Source: Desulfovibrio sp.
GTDB lineage: Bacteria; Desulfobacterota; Desulfovibrionia; Desulfovibrionales; Desulfovibrionaceae
Length of the DNA stretch: 16,324 nucleotides
Assembly: GCA_009773975.1 (NCBI GenBank)
Contig: VSMX01000034.1
Span: forward strand, 1-16,324
Direction: 5' to 3'
In this document: piece by piece, positions 1-8,022 of the stretch
Numbering within the stretch: the first letter of the stretch is position 1
Layout: each line of letters opens with the position of its first letter
Made by a program: the position numbers and the translations under genes
Notes under the pieces: model-generated
Databases searched by the model: none
Told to the model about the DNA's origin: nothing
What the model saw: the letters and a program-made list of their open reading frames with translations, nothing else

Positions 1-941
1 AGCTCAAAACCCATTATGTTGTCAATAGACAGATAAACTATACTAATGTCTGTGTAAATGATTGCGTGTTTTGCGCTTTCAGAAGAGACAATGTAAGTGA
101 GCCAGGAGCATTTTTGCTCGATAAAACAGCGATCCTTCGGCGAGTGGAAGAAGCCTTTCAAGGATCGCCAGGACTGGATGAACTGCACATTGTGGGAGGC
201 TGCCACCCAGACTTGCCATTATCTTTTTTTGAAGATGTGTTTGAAGAAATTGGATCCCGCTGGCCTGGTTTGCCAATCAAGGCTTTTACCCCGGTAGAGA
301 TTGCGCATTTTGCCAAATAAGAAAGCTTAAGCCCAAAGCAGGTTCTTGTTCGCCTGCAAAAATCCGGCTTGGCGATGCTGCCAGGAGGAGGGGCGGAAAT
401 CTTTGACGAAAAGCTGAGGAGCGTTCTTTGTCCCTCGAAAGCAAATGCCGCGGAATGGCTGGAAATCTCGGGAACTGCCCATAAATTGGGTATCAAAAGC
501 AACTGTACAATGCTTTATGGGCATGTGGAAAATGCCGCGCAAAGGGTTGATCATCTTTTGCGACTTCGGGATCAGCAGGACAAGACAGGGGGATTTACCT
601 GCTTTATTCCCCTGCGCTTTTTAACAAGCAATAACCGCCTGAAACTTCCCCATGGCGGGGCCAATGCGCTGGAATCTCTCAAGGTTATCGCCATTTCAAG
701 ACTTTTGCTCGATAATATTGAGCATATAAAGGCTTACTGGATAATGTTGGGACAAAAATTGGCCCAGACCGCATTATGGTATGGCGCAAACGATCTTGAT
801 GGAACCATAGTTGAGGAACATATAGGACATATGGCTGGTTCAAAAACCTCCCAGGGGCTGACCATCAATGAGCTTGAGGAAATGATTCGGGAATCCGGTT
901 TTGAACCAGTACGGCGCAATGCCCTTTTTGCTTCTGTATGA
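1..941 (+). pseudogene. mqnE: Aminofutalosine synthase MqnE, 5'-truncated by window edge and interrupted by an in-frame TAA
   Basis: MqnE is a radical SAM enzyme that joins the enolpyruvyl-benzoate made by MqnA to SAM-derived adenosine, giving aminofutalosine in menaquinone synthesis. The frame is open from base 3 and shows the [4Fe-4S] motif CVNDCVFC (bases 51-74), HIVGGCHPDLP, and KAFTPVEIAHFAK. It then meets TAA at 318-320. The same frame resumes at once (ESLSPKQVLVRLQKSG) and continues through LPGGGAEIF (from 375), TMLYGH, RVDHLLRLR, TGGF, IKAYWIMLG and DLDGTIVEEHIGHMAG to TGA at 939-941. These motifs, especially IKAYWIML and DLDGT, fit MqnE rather than MqnC. No frameshift or deletion is visible, so a single base change explains the break. 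The start lies left of the window. Either the gene is recently inactivated, the stop is read through, or it is a sequencing error; the sequence alone cannot decide. TAA is not the codon used for selenocysteine or pyrrolysine. Confidence 0.88.
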
Positions 942-951
942 CCCAATTAAT

Positions 952-975
952 ATCCTGTTTTTCTTACAACAGGAT
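952..975 (+). repeat. Inverted repeat between mqnE and mqnC
   Basis: ATCCTGTT (952-959) pairs perfectly with AACAGGAT (968-975) around an 8-base loop. It sits 10 bases after the mqnE stop and 45 bases before the mqnC start. No run of T follows, so it is a poor intrinsic terminator. It could stabilise or process the transcript between the two genes, or mean nothing. Confidence 0.4.
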
Positions 976-1020
976 TCATTTCAATAAACTCAATTTCTTG
1001 ACAAGATAGTGGAGATTCTC

Positions 1021-2109
1021 ATGGCAGCCATGCTTATCGGCAAGGATGACCTGAATATGGTCTGTCATAAAGCTGGAATGGGACAAAGACTCGACCGCAA
1101 GGAAGCGGAAGTTCTTTATTTTGATGCCGATTTGCATACTCTGGCACATCTGGCCCATAATATGCGTCTTCGGCTGCATCCGGAGCCTGTTGTTACATAT
1201 GTTGGTGACAGAAACATTAATTATTCAAATGTCTGTGTTTGCGGCTGCCGGTTTTGCGCCTTTTTCAAATCACCAGGCAGTCCGGAAGCATATATAATAA
1301 GCAGGGATGAACTTGCTGCAAAAATAGACGAAATGTATGCGCTTGGCGGCAACCAGGTCCTTTTGCAAGGTGGGCATCATCCCGGCTTGCCTTTAGAATG
1401 GTATGAAGACCTGTTGTCTTTTATGCGCAAAAATTGGCCAAAGCTTCATATTCATGCCTTTTCACCTCCTGAAATTTATTTTTGGTCGCAAAAGTTTGCC
1501 ATGCCTGTAAAAACAATTCTTTCCAGGCTTATGGCAGCTGGCCTGGATTCGATTCCAGGCGGAGGGGCCGAAATACTTCATGATGATATCCGTAAAAAGG
1601 TTTCTCCAAACAAGTGTTCTGCCAGCCAATGGCTGCTTGTGATGGAAGAGGCCCACAAGCTTGGCATGCGCACAACGGCAACCATGATGTTTGGCCATGA
1701 AGAAGAAATTTCCCACAGGCTTGATCACATTTTTGCCATTCGCGAGCTTCAGGATAGAACTGGTGGTTTTACAGCCTTTATTCCCTGGACATTTCAGCCA
1801 GAACACACTCGCATTCAGCGCAATCCGCTTCCGGCCCCTGCCTATCTAAAATTGTTGGCGATAAGTCGTTTGGTGTTGGATAATGTGCCCAATATTCAGG
1901 CTTCATGGGTAACCATGGGCAGCGAAATTGCCCAGTTGGCTCTTTTTTACGGCGCCAATGATTTTGGATCCCTTATGATTGAAGAGAATGTGGTCGCCGC
2001 TGCGGGTGTATCCAATAAAATGAGCAGGGAAGAAATCAATACGACAATAAGGGGCGCTGGTTTCGAGCCTCGGCAAAGAAATATGGATTATTCGTATACT
2101 GGTTTTTAA
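1021..2109 (+). CDS. mqnC: Cyclic dehypoxanthinyl futalosine synthase MqnC (radical SAM)
   Basis: MqnC cyclises dehypoxanthinyl futalosine to its spiro cyclic form in the futalosine route to menaquinone, using SAM and a [4Fe-4S] cluster in the cytosol. The 362-residue product has the cluster motif CVCGCRFC (Cys 72, 76 and 79), then QVLLQGGHHPGLPLEWYEDLL, HAFSPPEI, GLDSIPGGGAEIL, TTATMMFGHEE, and TGGFTAFIPWTFQPEHT. The QGGHHPG and FIPWTFQP motifs separate MqnC from its paralogue MqnE. Length is normal for the family. The ATG at 1021 has GGAG six bases upstream; a GTG at 1009 in the same frame lacks such a site. It lies 79 bases after the broken mqnE and 17 before mqnA in the same direction, so the three probably share a transcript. 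All visible key residues are intact, unlike its neighbour. Confidence 0.95.
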   Translation: MAAMLIGKDDLNMVCHKAGMGQRLDRKEAEVLYFDADLHTLAHLAHNMRLRLHPEPVVTYVGDRNINYSNVCVCGCRFCAFFKSPGSPEAYIISRDELAAKIDEMYALGGNQVLLQGGHHPGLPLEWYEDLLSFMRKNWPKLHIHAFSPPEIYFWSQKFAMPVKTILSRLMAAGLDSIPGGGAEILHDDIRKKVSPNKCSASQWLLVMEEAHKLGMRTTATMMFGHEEEISHRLDHIFAIRELQDRTGGFTAFIPWTFQPEHTRIQRNPLPAPAYLKLLAISRLVLDNVPNIQASWVTMGSEIAQLALFYGANDFGSLMIEENVVAAAGVSNKMSREEINTTIRGAGFEPRQRNMDYSYTGF

Positions 2110-2126
2110 AATGGAGCGAAAGCCTG

Positions 2127-2969
2127 ATGGAAGAAGCAAAAAGCTCTTTGCGCATGGGCAGGATAAACTATCTTAATGTTCTGCCAATTTATCATCCGCT
2201 GGAAGCCGGTATTTTGCCATGTGAGTATGAACTGGTTTCCGGTCCGCCCGCATTGCTCAATGACATGATGTCAGCTGGCCTTTTACAGGTTTCTTCATGT
2301 TCCTGCTTTGAATATGCGCGCCATCCCGATCGATATTTTTTGGTTCGGGATCTCTCCATTGGTTCAGGAGGTCCGGTCATGAGCGTGCTTTTGTTGTCGA
2401 AAAAACCGATAGAACAACTTTCTGGACATGAGATTCTTATCAGTGGAGAAAGCCATACTTCTGTTGCGCTTTTGCGGCTTTTGATGAAAGACCAATATAA
2501 ACTCAAGGTAAGCTATAGAACTGGAAAAGTTACTCCAGCGCTGGGCAAGCCAAATGCTCCCGAGGCATTTTTGGCTATTGGGGACGAAGCCTTGCGGTTG
2601 AGAAACCACCGTGATTATCCATATATGCTGGATATGGCTGAAGCCTGGCGGGAATGGACGGGATTGCCTTTTATTTTTGGATTGTGGGTTATTAGCCGTA
2701 AAGCGTGTGCTGAAGGATTGATACAGGAAGACCCTGGCGGAATATTGCGTCAGGGACGCGATTGGGGCCTCGCCCACATGGATATAATCCTGGATTTGAC
2801 TGCGCATGGCTGCCCCTTGTCCCGGGATGAACTTTACCGTTACTATACAGAGGGGCTTGTTTATACATTGCGAAATGAAGAAATTGATGGTTTGCGTCTT
2901 TTCTATTCCAAATTGGCAAGGGCTGGTTTGATTGGGGCCGAACCATCTCTTGAATTCTTTGGAGATTAA
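2127..2969 (+). CDS. mqnA: Chorismate dehydratase MqnA
   Basis: MqnA removes water from chorismate to give 3-[(1-carboxyvinyl)oxy]benzoate, the first committed step of the futalosine menaquinone pathway. The 280-residue protein has the family's N-terminal pattern GRINYLNVLPIYHPLE, the segment LNDMMSAGLLQVSSCSCFEYARHPDRYFLV, and the middle-domain signature IGDEALR (about 150-156) followed by YMLDMAEAWREWTGLPFIFGLWV, typical of this periplasmic-binding-protein-like fold. Length is usual for the family. The ATG has GGAG about 10 bases upstream, a slightly long spacing. It follows mqnC by 17 bases and probably forms an operon with mqnE and mqnC; mqnB and mqnD are not in the window. Its stop overlaps that of the converging pseudouridine synthase gene by four bases (TTAA), leaving no room for a terminator between them. 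Confidence 0.93.
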   Translation: MEEAKSSLRMGRINYLNVLPIYHPLEAGILPCEYELVSGPPALLNDMMSAGLLQVSSCSCFEYARHPDRYFLVRDLSIGSGGPVMSVLLLSKKPIEQLSGHEILISGESHTSVALLRLLMKDQYKLKVSYRTGKVTPALGKPNAPEAFLAIGDEALRLRNHRDYPYMLDMAEAWREWTGLPFIFGLWVISRKACAEGLIQEDPGGILRQGRDWGLAHMDIILDLTAHGCPLSRDELYRYYTEGLVYTLRNEEIDGLRLFYSKLARAGLIGAEPSLEFFGD

Positions 2970-3919
2970 AAATTATATTCCTCCTTTATCCAGTTCAATG
3001 TGGCAGGTTTTATACTCAATGGCAACCATTGTGGAAGACAGAGGCAGGAATGCGCATTAAATGAAAGCCTGGTTTGGTGCAGGAAAAAATTTGTTTCACC
3101 CGAAAATCCTGGATTGTAAAGGCAATCACCTGCAAGAGGATGGCCAATGTGGGCAGCATGTGCCCTTATTTGATGTCTGGCGCCTTTTTTAATTTCACAA
3201 ACCGCAAGAGTAAGGCCGTTTTCGGCAAATTCGCAAACCTGTTTTTCTGTGAAAAATGCTGAAAATTCCTCGGACAAATCTGCCGGCTTCTCCCAGACTT
3301 GAATTGGCGTAATGATGGTTTGCCTTATTGGCGCTGCTTCTTTGGACAATATTTTGCTTTTCTTTCGTTTATCTGTTGCAAGAGCGTTTTTTACAATTTT
3401 TTGTTGGTGCAGTAATCCCGAAAGCAGCGCCAGATAGAGCTTTTGGCATTTACCTTCCCTCTGGCTAATTAAAAATTCATTCTGTTCCGTATGTCGTGTT
3501 GTGGCAAGAACAATGCCGCTGGTTCCATAATCCAGTCTTTGCAATAATCTGGCCTCACCGGATATTTTATTGTCATGTAATATTTGTGGCAGAAAATCTT
3601 CAAGGCTGTAGGCCGCAGAACCGGGGATTGAGACGCAATACATATTGCGTGGCTTGAAAAGGAATAAAAAATTTGAATCTCTTTCAAGCAGTGTTGCCTG
3701 TGTTGAAATTTTGATTTTTGTTTCTTCAAAGGCATTGCTATCCCCCTCTGCGAGTCTGTTATTGGGTCGCGAAGGTTTGCCATTGACTGTAACTTGTCCA
3801 TTAATGGCAAAACGTTTTGCCCCCCGTGTTCCCAAACCGGACACAAGTTCTCCAAGTGCCTTGTCCAGCCTTTGTCCGGCATGGCAATGATCAATGGTGA
3901 AGAGTTGTGGTGTCGTCAT
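2966..3919 (-). CDS. RluA-family 23S rRNA/tRNA pseudouridine synthase
   Basis: Enzymes of this family isomerise uridine to pseudouridine in rRNA or tRNA. The 317-residue protein has an N-terminal S4-like RNA-binding segment (about 14-60, with QRLDKAL and VTVNGKPSRPNNRLAEGD). The catalytic domain carries LLQRLDYGTSGIVLAT, in which Asp130 is the expected nucleophile, and the C-terminal signature KKGARHQIRAHAAHIGHPLAGDCLYN. The S4 domain plus RLD motif suggests an RluC/RluD-like enzyme, but the target site cannot be told from sequence. The ATG at 3919 lies inside the last codons of the CofD-like gene (29-base overlap) with no clear ribosome site, so translation is probably coupled. It is the last gene of the long minus-strand operon. 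Some conserved stretches look looser than in textbook members, for example FKPRNMYCVSIPG where KPAGM..HP is common, but the catalytic motif is intact. Confidence 0.88.
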   Translation of the reverse strand: MTTPQLFTIDHCHAGQRLDKALGELVSGLGTRGAKRFAINGQVTVNGKPSRPNNRLAEGDSNAFEETKIKISTQATLLERDSNFLFLFKPRNMYCVSIPGSAAYSLEDFLPQILHDNKISGEARLLQRLDYGTSGIVLATTRHTEQNEFLISQREGKCQKLYLALLSGLLHQQKIVKNALATDKRKKSKILSKEAAPIRQTIITPIQVWEKPADLSEEFSAFFTEKQVCEFAENGLTLAVCEIKKGARHQIRAHAAHIGHPLAGDCLYNPGFSGETNFFLHQTRLSFNAHSCLCLPQWLPLSIKPATLNWIKEEYNF

Positions 3920-5054
3920 TGTTTTGGCCGGCTATTTGCCGGATTATTTTTAAAAGAATCCCGGGGTCATGGCGGTCGGGATGAATTTTATCCACGATGG
4001 GACAAAAAATAACATTCAGTCCCAGAATGGACAGTTTTTCAAGAACCTTTGTTCCAAGGCCGCCTGGGTATATGCCATTATTTTTGTCAATGAGAACGAA
4101 ATTTAACAACTTATCATTTTCGGCACAGGGATAATCTCGCTTCAAGGATGCAAGCAAAATGCTGGCCTGTTCCGAAATATCAAGACCTGGTATTTCAGGA
4201 TCAATTCCCGAGTTGGGAATAAAAATTTTGGGGCATAAACTTTTGGCAATTGCCTTTCCAACGCCTTTAACCAGGGTATTGGCAACAATGCTGGAATAAA
4301 AACTTCCCATGGGAAAACATATAACAGAGCATTTTTTGAGATATTTTTTTGCCTGGGGATAAAGTGGGGGGCGGCATGCAATTTCATCAAAGGACATCCT
4401 TTCCCGGTGTTCGTGCACAGTCAGGAACAATTTACTTATCTTATGGGATAGTGCCTTTAATCTGTCCTGGCCAACAATTATGTTTCCATTTTCAAGTTCC
4501 GCAGCCAAATGCAAATTTTCAGCGCATATTGGCATGACAACACCTTTCGCATGGATCAGGCTTGAAAAATAATTTAAAGCGAAAGAAAAATTTCGGCCAG
4601 ATTGAAGGTAGGCTCCGGCCAGGACAAGATTGCCCAGACTTGCATTCAAGGGGTTGAAAGCTAAAGGCATCCGGATAAGGAATTGAAAAAGGCCATTATA
4701 CAGGGCTATTTTTTTATGGGGAGGAATCTGAAGCCAAATCTCGTTATTTGGATTGCATAAATCCGAAAGGCAATTGCGAAGATGTTCGCGATTTCCGGAT
4801 TCCGGCAGTCTGAAGGAAAGAAAGTCCATAACTGCTCTGGAAGTTTTATCTGGATCAGCTAGCGCGAGTAATCTGTTGCGAAGATCTCCCAGGGCCGGGA
4901 TAGCAAAGGCGCGTCTTAATTCCTTGGATGATCTACCGGAATCAAAAGTGGATATCAGATGAACAGACGGTATGGAACAAGCTGCCATGAGACGGGCAAG
5001 TTCTTTGGGGCCTGTTCCACCGGAGAAAAATAGCAATGGGCGCTCATTATTCAT
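3891..5054 (-). CDS. CofD-like protein (2-phospho-L-lactate transferase/YvcK superfamily)
   Basis: The 387-residue protein belongs to the CofD/YvcK superfamily. The N-terminus LLFFSGGTGPKELARLM (about 7-23) is the nucleotide-binding GGTG turn, followed by HLISTFDSGRSSKELRRAF and PALGDLRNRLLALAD (about 32-67). Later segments NASLGNLVLAGAYL, VVMPICAENLHLAAELENGNIIVGQ and VICFPMGSFYSSIVANTLVKGVGKAI are also typical. True CofD makes coenzyme F420 and YvcK controls cell-wall growth. This version resembles the CofD-related branch seen in delta-proteobacteria, sometimes with 'GAK system' genes, none of which are visible here; the function is therefore open. DSGRSS replaces the more usual DSGGSS. The ATG at 5054 overlaps the exonuclease stop by eight bases and the gene runs 29 bases into the next one, so it is firmly inside the operon. 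Confidence 0.8.
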   Translation of the reverse strand: MNNERPLLFFSGGTGPKELARLMAACSIPSVHLISTFDSGRSSKELRRAFAIPALGDLRNRLLALADPDKTSRAVMDFLSFRLPESGNREHLRNCLSDLCNPNNEIWLQIPPHKKIALYNGLFQFLIRMPLAFNPLNASLGNLVLAGAYLQSGRNFSFALNYFSSLIHAKGVVMPICAENLHLAAELENGNIIVGQDRLKALSHKISKLFLTVHEHRERMSFDEIACRPPLYPQAKKYLKKCSVICFPMGSFYSSIVANTLVKGVGKAIAKSLCPKIFIPNSGIDPEIPGLDISEQASILLASLKRDYPCAENDKLLNFVLIDKNNGIYPGGLGTKVLEKLSILGLNVIFCPIVDKIHPDRHDPGILLKIIRQIAGQNNDDTTTLHH

Positions 5055-5661
5055 TGCAGATATTATAATCTACAAAACCCAATTCCGCCAATTTAAGATA
5101 GATTAACCTGCCAATCCACGCATCTGTCGCTGCATAGGCAATTTGCCTTGGCGAAAGATTGCGGCTGCTCCAGTTTGAACATTGCGACCCTTTGGAAATT
5201 CTCCAGCCAAAAAGATTGGCAGCTAGTGTGCGCAAGCCCTGGTTTGGCAAGTTGTTGGCTTTGGCCACTGTACCCAGATCAACACAGCTTTGTGGCATGA
5301 AAGGGTATATCCTTGCTAGCGCAGCCATATCATCATGAATGCCAACTCCGGTTTTGATTATTTTCGGATCGGCAAGCAATTGCGCGCAAGGTTCTCCAAA
5401 AGGAAGCCATGCCAGTTGGACCAGATAGACAGCGTTTGCGCCAGCAAGTTGAACAAGGGAGGGAGAATTCAGTTTACCTTTGCGAAAAGTGGGACGGGTT
5501 TCAGTGTCAAAACCCAAAACGCAGTCAGATCTTAAATCTTTTTCAGCTTCCCGCCATTCGGAAAGATTGCGCACTATATGCAATGGGCCATCATAATGCC
5601 TGAGAGGCATGTCATTAATTTCTTCCCGTGTAGGGCGGCGCAACAATCTTTCCCTTTCCAT
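5047..5661 (-). CDS. DEDDy-type 3'-5' exonuclease (RNase D/WRN-like)
   Basis: This predicted metal-dependent 3'-5' exonuclease of the RNase D/WRN superfamily has 204 residues from the ATG at 5661. Its three exonuclease motifs are GFDTETRP (Asp52 and Glu54), GIHDDMAAL (Asp110/111), and YAATDAW (Tyr176 and Asp180), the last marking the DEDDy class. It has no HRDC domain, so it is a single-domain enzyme and not a full RNase D. Substrate, RNA or DNA, is unknown; its place in an rRNA/tRNA-processing operon favours RNA, which is inference. I chose the ATG 13 bases after the mnmE stop. A TTG at 5712 would extend the protein 17 residues into mnmE without family support. It overlaps the next gene by eight bases. 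Confidence 0.87.
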   Translation of the reverse strand: MERERLLRRPTREEINDMPLRHYDGPLHIVRNLSEWREAEKDLRSDCVLGFDTETRPTFRKGKLNSPSLVQLAGANAVYLVQLAWLPFGEPCAQLLADPKIIKTGVGIHDDMAALARIYPFMPQSCVDLGTVAKANNLPNQGLRTLAANLFGWRISKGSQCSNWSSRNLSPRQIAYAATDAWIGRLIYLKLAELGFVDYNICNE

Positions 5662-5674
5662 GGTGTTGTCTTTT

Positions 5675-7072
5675 TTATTTACCGATGCAGAAACTGGAAA
5701 AGATACGATCAAGAAGTTCTGCCGAACTATTTATGCCAATTATCTGACCAAGTCTATCGCATGCGCTATCAAGATGCGCAAGGCACAAATCCAGGCTTTG
5801 GCCTGCTTCCATATCTGCCAGAAGGGACTCAAGCTCTTCATGCGCTTCTTCAAGGATGATTGCCTGACGGGCATTTGGCGCAAGCCCGTTGGATTCTGCT
5901 ATGCCTCCACAACCAGATATTAGCAAATCATGAATATTCTTGCAAAGGATATCAAGATTATGCCCCGTTTCGCAGCTGGTAATAAAAAATGGCCTGTCGC
6001 CCAGCCATGTTGGGGGTTGTTTGGGCGAGAATATGTCGCTTTTATTCCAGACTACAACAACTGGCTTGTTCTTTGCCAATTCCAGGATTTCCGCTGTGGC
6101 TTCATCAGGTTGGGCTGCCATATCATCCTGTTTGCCGAGTACCGCGCCATCAAGCAGGAGAAGGATTGCATCAGCATCTTCCAAAATTTCCCTGCTTTTT
6201 TGCATCCCCATATTTTCCACAGTGTCTGCATTGTTATGCGAACGCAAACCAGCGGTATCACATAGCCTGATTGGCAGTCCTTCTATTTGTATCCATTCTT
6301 CAAGAAAATCGCGTGTTGTTCCAGGCAAATCGCAAACCAGCGCACGATTTTTACCACAAAGTGCATTGAGCATACTCGACTTCCCGGCATTTACCGCTCC
6401 CGCCAAAGCAACAAGAACGCCATGCTGCATTGTATTTGCGCGTTTATGGCCCGAAAGCAGTGAGGATATGGATTTCAGAACATTTTGGATACCATTATAA
6501 AATTCCGATGAGGAAAATGCATCAACTTCATCGTCAGGAAAATCCAGGGCTGCAGTCGCCTGGACACGCAAATTTTCCAGGTTTTCACGCAGTTCGCCTA
6601 TTTTGCGGCCAAAGACACCATCCATTCTGTTCATGGAATAACGAATGGCATCTCGTGAGGGGGCGGCAATAAGTTCGGCTACTGCTTCTGCCTGGCTCAA
6701 ATCCATGCGATTATTGAGAAAGGCGCGTTTTGTGAATTCACCAGGTTCCGCCTGGCGCGCTCCGAGGCGAATAAAGTTTTGGAGAATGGTTTGCAAAATA
6801 AGCCAACCACCATGGCAATGGACTTCTGCTACATCTTCCCCGGTATAAGTTGCTGGGCCTGGCATGAATACAACAAGAACGTCATCGAGAGGCTCGTCAT
6901 GACTGTCCAGAATTTTTCCATGCTGGAGGCGCCAGGGGGTAAAATTTTCAAATGTTGACGATTGCGGTAAAAAGCTCCTGGATAGCAAATCCTTGGAGCG
7001 TGGTCCGCTCAGCCGGACAATGCCAATTCCACCATTGCCCTTTGGCGTTGCTATTGCCGCAATTGTTGGCAT
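5675..7072 (-). CDS. mnmE: tRNA modification GTPase MnmE
   Basis: MnmE works with MnmG to place (carboxymethyl)aminomethyl groups on the wobble uridine of certain tRNAs. The 465-residue protein has the family's usual length and all its parts: the N-terminal tetrahydrofolate-binding domain (IAAIATPKGNGGIGIVRLSG; PGPATYTGEDVAEVHCHGG at 71-89), helical segments with GEFTKRAFLNNRMDLSQAEA, and the G domain with GAVNAGKS (225-232), TTRD (252-255), DTAG (272-275) and NKSD (343-346). It ends in CIGK, whose Cys is required in the C-terminal CxGK motif. The P-loop reads GAVNAGKS where GxPNAGKS is commoner, still within the GxxxxGKS rule. Its ATG shares one base with the jag stop (TGATG), a classic coupled junction, in the widespread order yidC-jag-mnmE. 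Confidence 0.97.
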   Translation of the reverse strand: MPTIAAIATPKGNGGIGIVRLSGPRSKDLLSRSFLPQSSTFENFTPWRLQHGKILDSHDEPLDDVLVVFMPGPATYTGEDVAEVHCHGGWLILQTILQNFIRLGARQAEPGEFTKRAFLNNRMDLSQAEAVAELIAAPSRDAIRYSMNRMDGVFGRKIGELRENLENLRVQATAALDFPDDEVDAFSSSEFYNGIQNVLKSISSLLSGHKRANTMQHGVLVALAGAVNAGKSSMLNALCGKNRALVCDLPGTTRDFLEEWIQIEGLPIRLCDTAGLRSHNNADTVENMGMQKSREILEDADAILLLLDGAVLGKQDDMAAQPDEATAEILELAKNKPVVVVWNKSDIFSPKQPPTWLGDRPFFITSCETGHNLDILCKNIHDLLISGCGGIAESNGLAPNARQAIILEEAHEELESLLADMEAGQSLDLCLAHLDSACDRLGQIIGINSSAELLDRIFSSFCIGK

Positions 7073-7998
7073 CAGGATTTCTCGGGACGGCGTGAAGATA
7101 TGACAACTCTTTTTAATGGCCCATCACCAGAGCTTCTGGTTGTAATATCCTGCATATCTTGCAAATAAAGATGAATAATGCGTCTATGATAAGAGGAAAG
7201 TGGGCGCGTTGAAAAAGATTTGCCGCTCTGTCGTGCCTTTTCTGCAAGCATTTTTGCCATTCCACGCAATTTGTCTTCCTGGCGGGCACGATATTCCCCT
7301 ATATCAAGTTGGACCCTGAGGGCTGCGTTCATGCCACGTGAGACAAGCCTTGAAGCAAGATATTGAATGGCCTGGAGAGTTTGGCCCTCTCTTCCTATGA
7401 GCAGTCCCGCATCGCCTGACCATTCCACACGTGCGCGAATGCGCCCGTCGGTGACATCTACCTTTATGGGTAGAGATTGCCCCGCGACTGGTGTAACAAG
7501 CTTGTCAACAACTTCTTCAACCAGTTTTTCTAGCAAATTGTAATCGAGCTCATCCATTGAACGAACAGGGAGTTCTTCAATTTCATCTTCAAGATCAGAG
7601 CATCTTTCGTTAATGACTGATTTTGCAGGCAAAGGTTGCACTGATGCTGGCAAAGATGTTGAAAGTTCCGAATTTTTAACATTCGGTTTGCTTTTTTTTC
7701 TGGATTTTTCCCTGGTTACAGGTTCTTCTTCCTGCCTTTCCACTGCTGCAGGCTTTGATTTATGTGCAATCCGGTATTCTTCGTGCTTTTTCCCAAGCAA
7801 ACTTTGCACAGTTTCACGCAAGGGAGCGCGACGGGCGCGGATTTTTGCCTTGCGAGCCCCAACGATTCCAAAGATTCCACTTTTTGAATCCTGTATGATT
7901 TCTATTTCCAGCTTTTCGCGTGGTGCATCGAAATATGTGCATGCTTCTTCTATGGCGTTATCCAGATCCTTGCCATTAAATTCCTTGAAACCGTCCAT
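7072..7998 (-). CDS. jag: Jag/KhpB-type RNA-binding protein (Jag-N, KH and R3H domains)
   Basis: Jag (SpoIIIJ-associated, KhpB) proteins bind RNA and are almost always encoded beside yidC. The N-terminal Jag domain is plain: FNGKDLDNAIEEACTYFDAPREKLEIEIIQDSKSGIFGIVGARKAKIRAR (about 7-57). A charged, low-complexity linker follows (about 65-130). Next comes a type II KH domain with the GxxG loop in LLIGREGQTLQAIQYLASRL (about 198-217), then a C-terminal R3H domain containing YHRRIIH, with the Arg-x3-His signature. The linker makes it longer than many Jag proteins. The ATG at 7998 has AGAGG six bases upstream; the TTG just before it at 8001 is too close to that site. The gene sits 24 bases after yidC and overlaps mnmE by one base. 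Confidence 0.93.
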   Translation of the reverse strand: MDGFKEFNGKDLDNAIEEACTYFDAPREKLEIEIIQDSKSGIFGIVGARKAKIRARRAPLRETVQSLLGKKHEEYRIAHKSKPAAVERQEEEPVTREKSRKKSKPNVKNSELSTSLPASVQPLPAKSVINERCSDLEDEIEELPVRSMDELDYNLLEKLVEEVVDKLVTPVAGQSLPIKVDVTDGRIRARVEWSGDAGLLIGREGQTLQAIQYLASRLVSRGMNAALRVQLDIGEYRARQEDKLRGMAKMLAEKARQSGKSFSTRPLSSYHRRIIHLYLQDMQDITTRSSGDGPLKRVVISSRRPEKS

Positions 7999-8022
7999 CA
8001 AAAACCTCTGGAAAATTGCTTC

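Noticed and set aside
20..60. Near-identical stretch GATAAACTAT..TAATGT in mqnE (about 32) and mqnA (about 2161) as a repeat
   Set aside because: Both encode similar short peptides (INYTNV and INYLNV) at unrelated positions in different folds; too short to be a real repeat.
998..1003. TTGACA just upstream of mqnC as a -35 element
   Set aside because: A -10 at 16-18 bases would fall on or past the ATG at 1021, and no TATAAT-like sequence is there.
3986..3994. TTATCCACG as a DnaA box, given rpmH-rnpA often lie near oriC
   Set aside because: Single copy with one mismatch to TTATCCACA, inside a coding gene, with no cluster, AT-rich unwinding region or dnaA nearby.
5940..6500. Long open frame on the + strand opposite mnmE
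   Set aside because: It is antisense to a fully conserved MnmE; its protein has no recognisable motif and no ribosome site.
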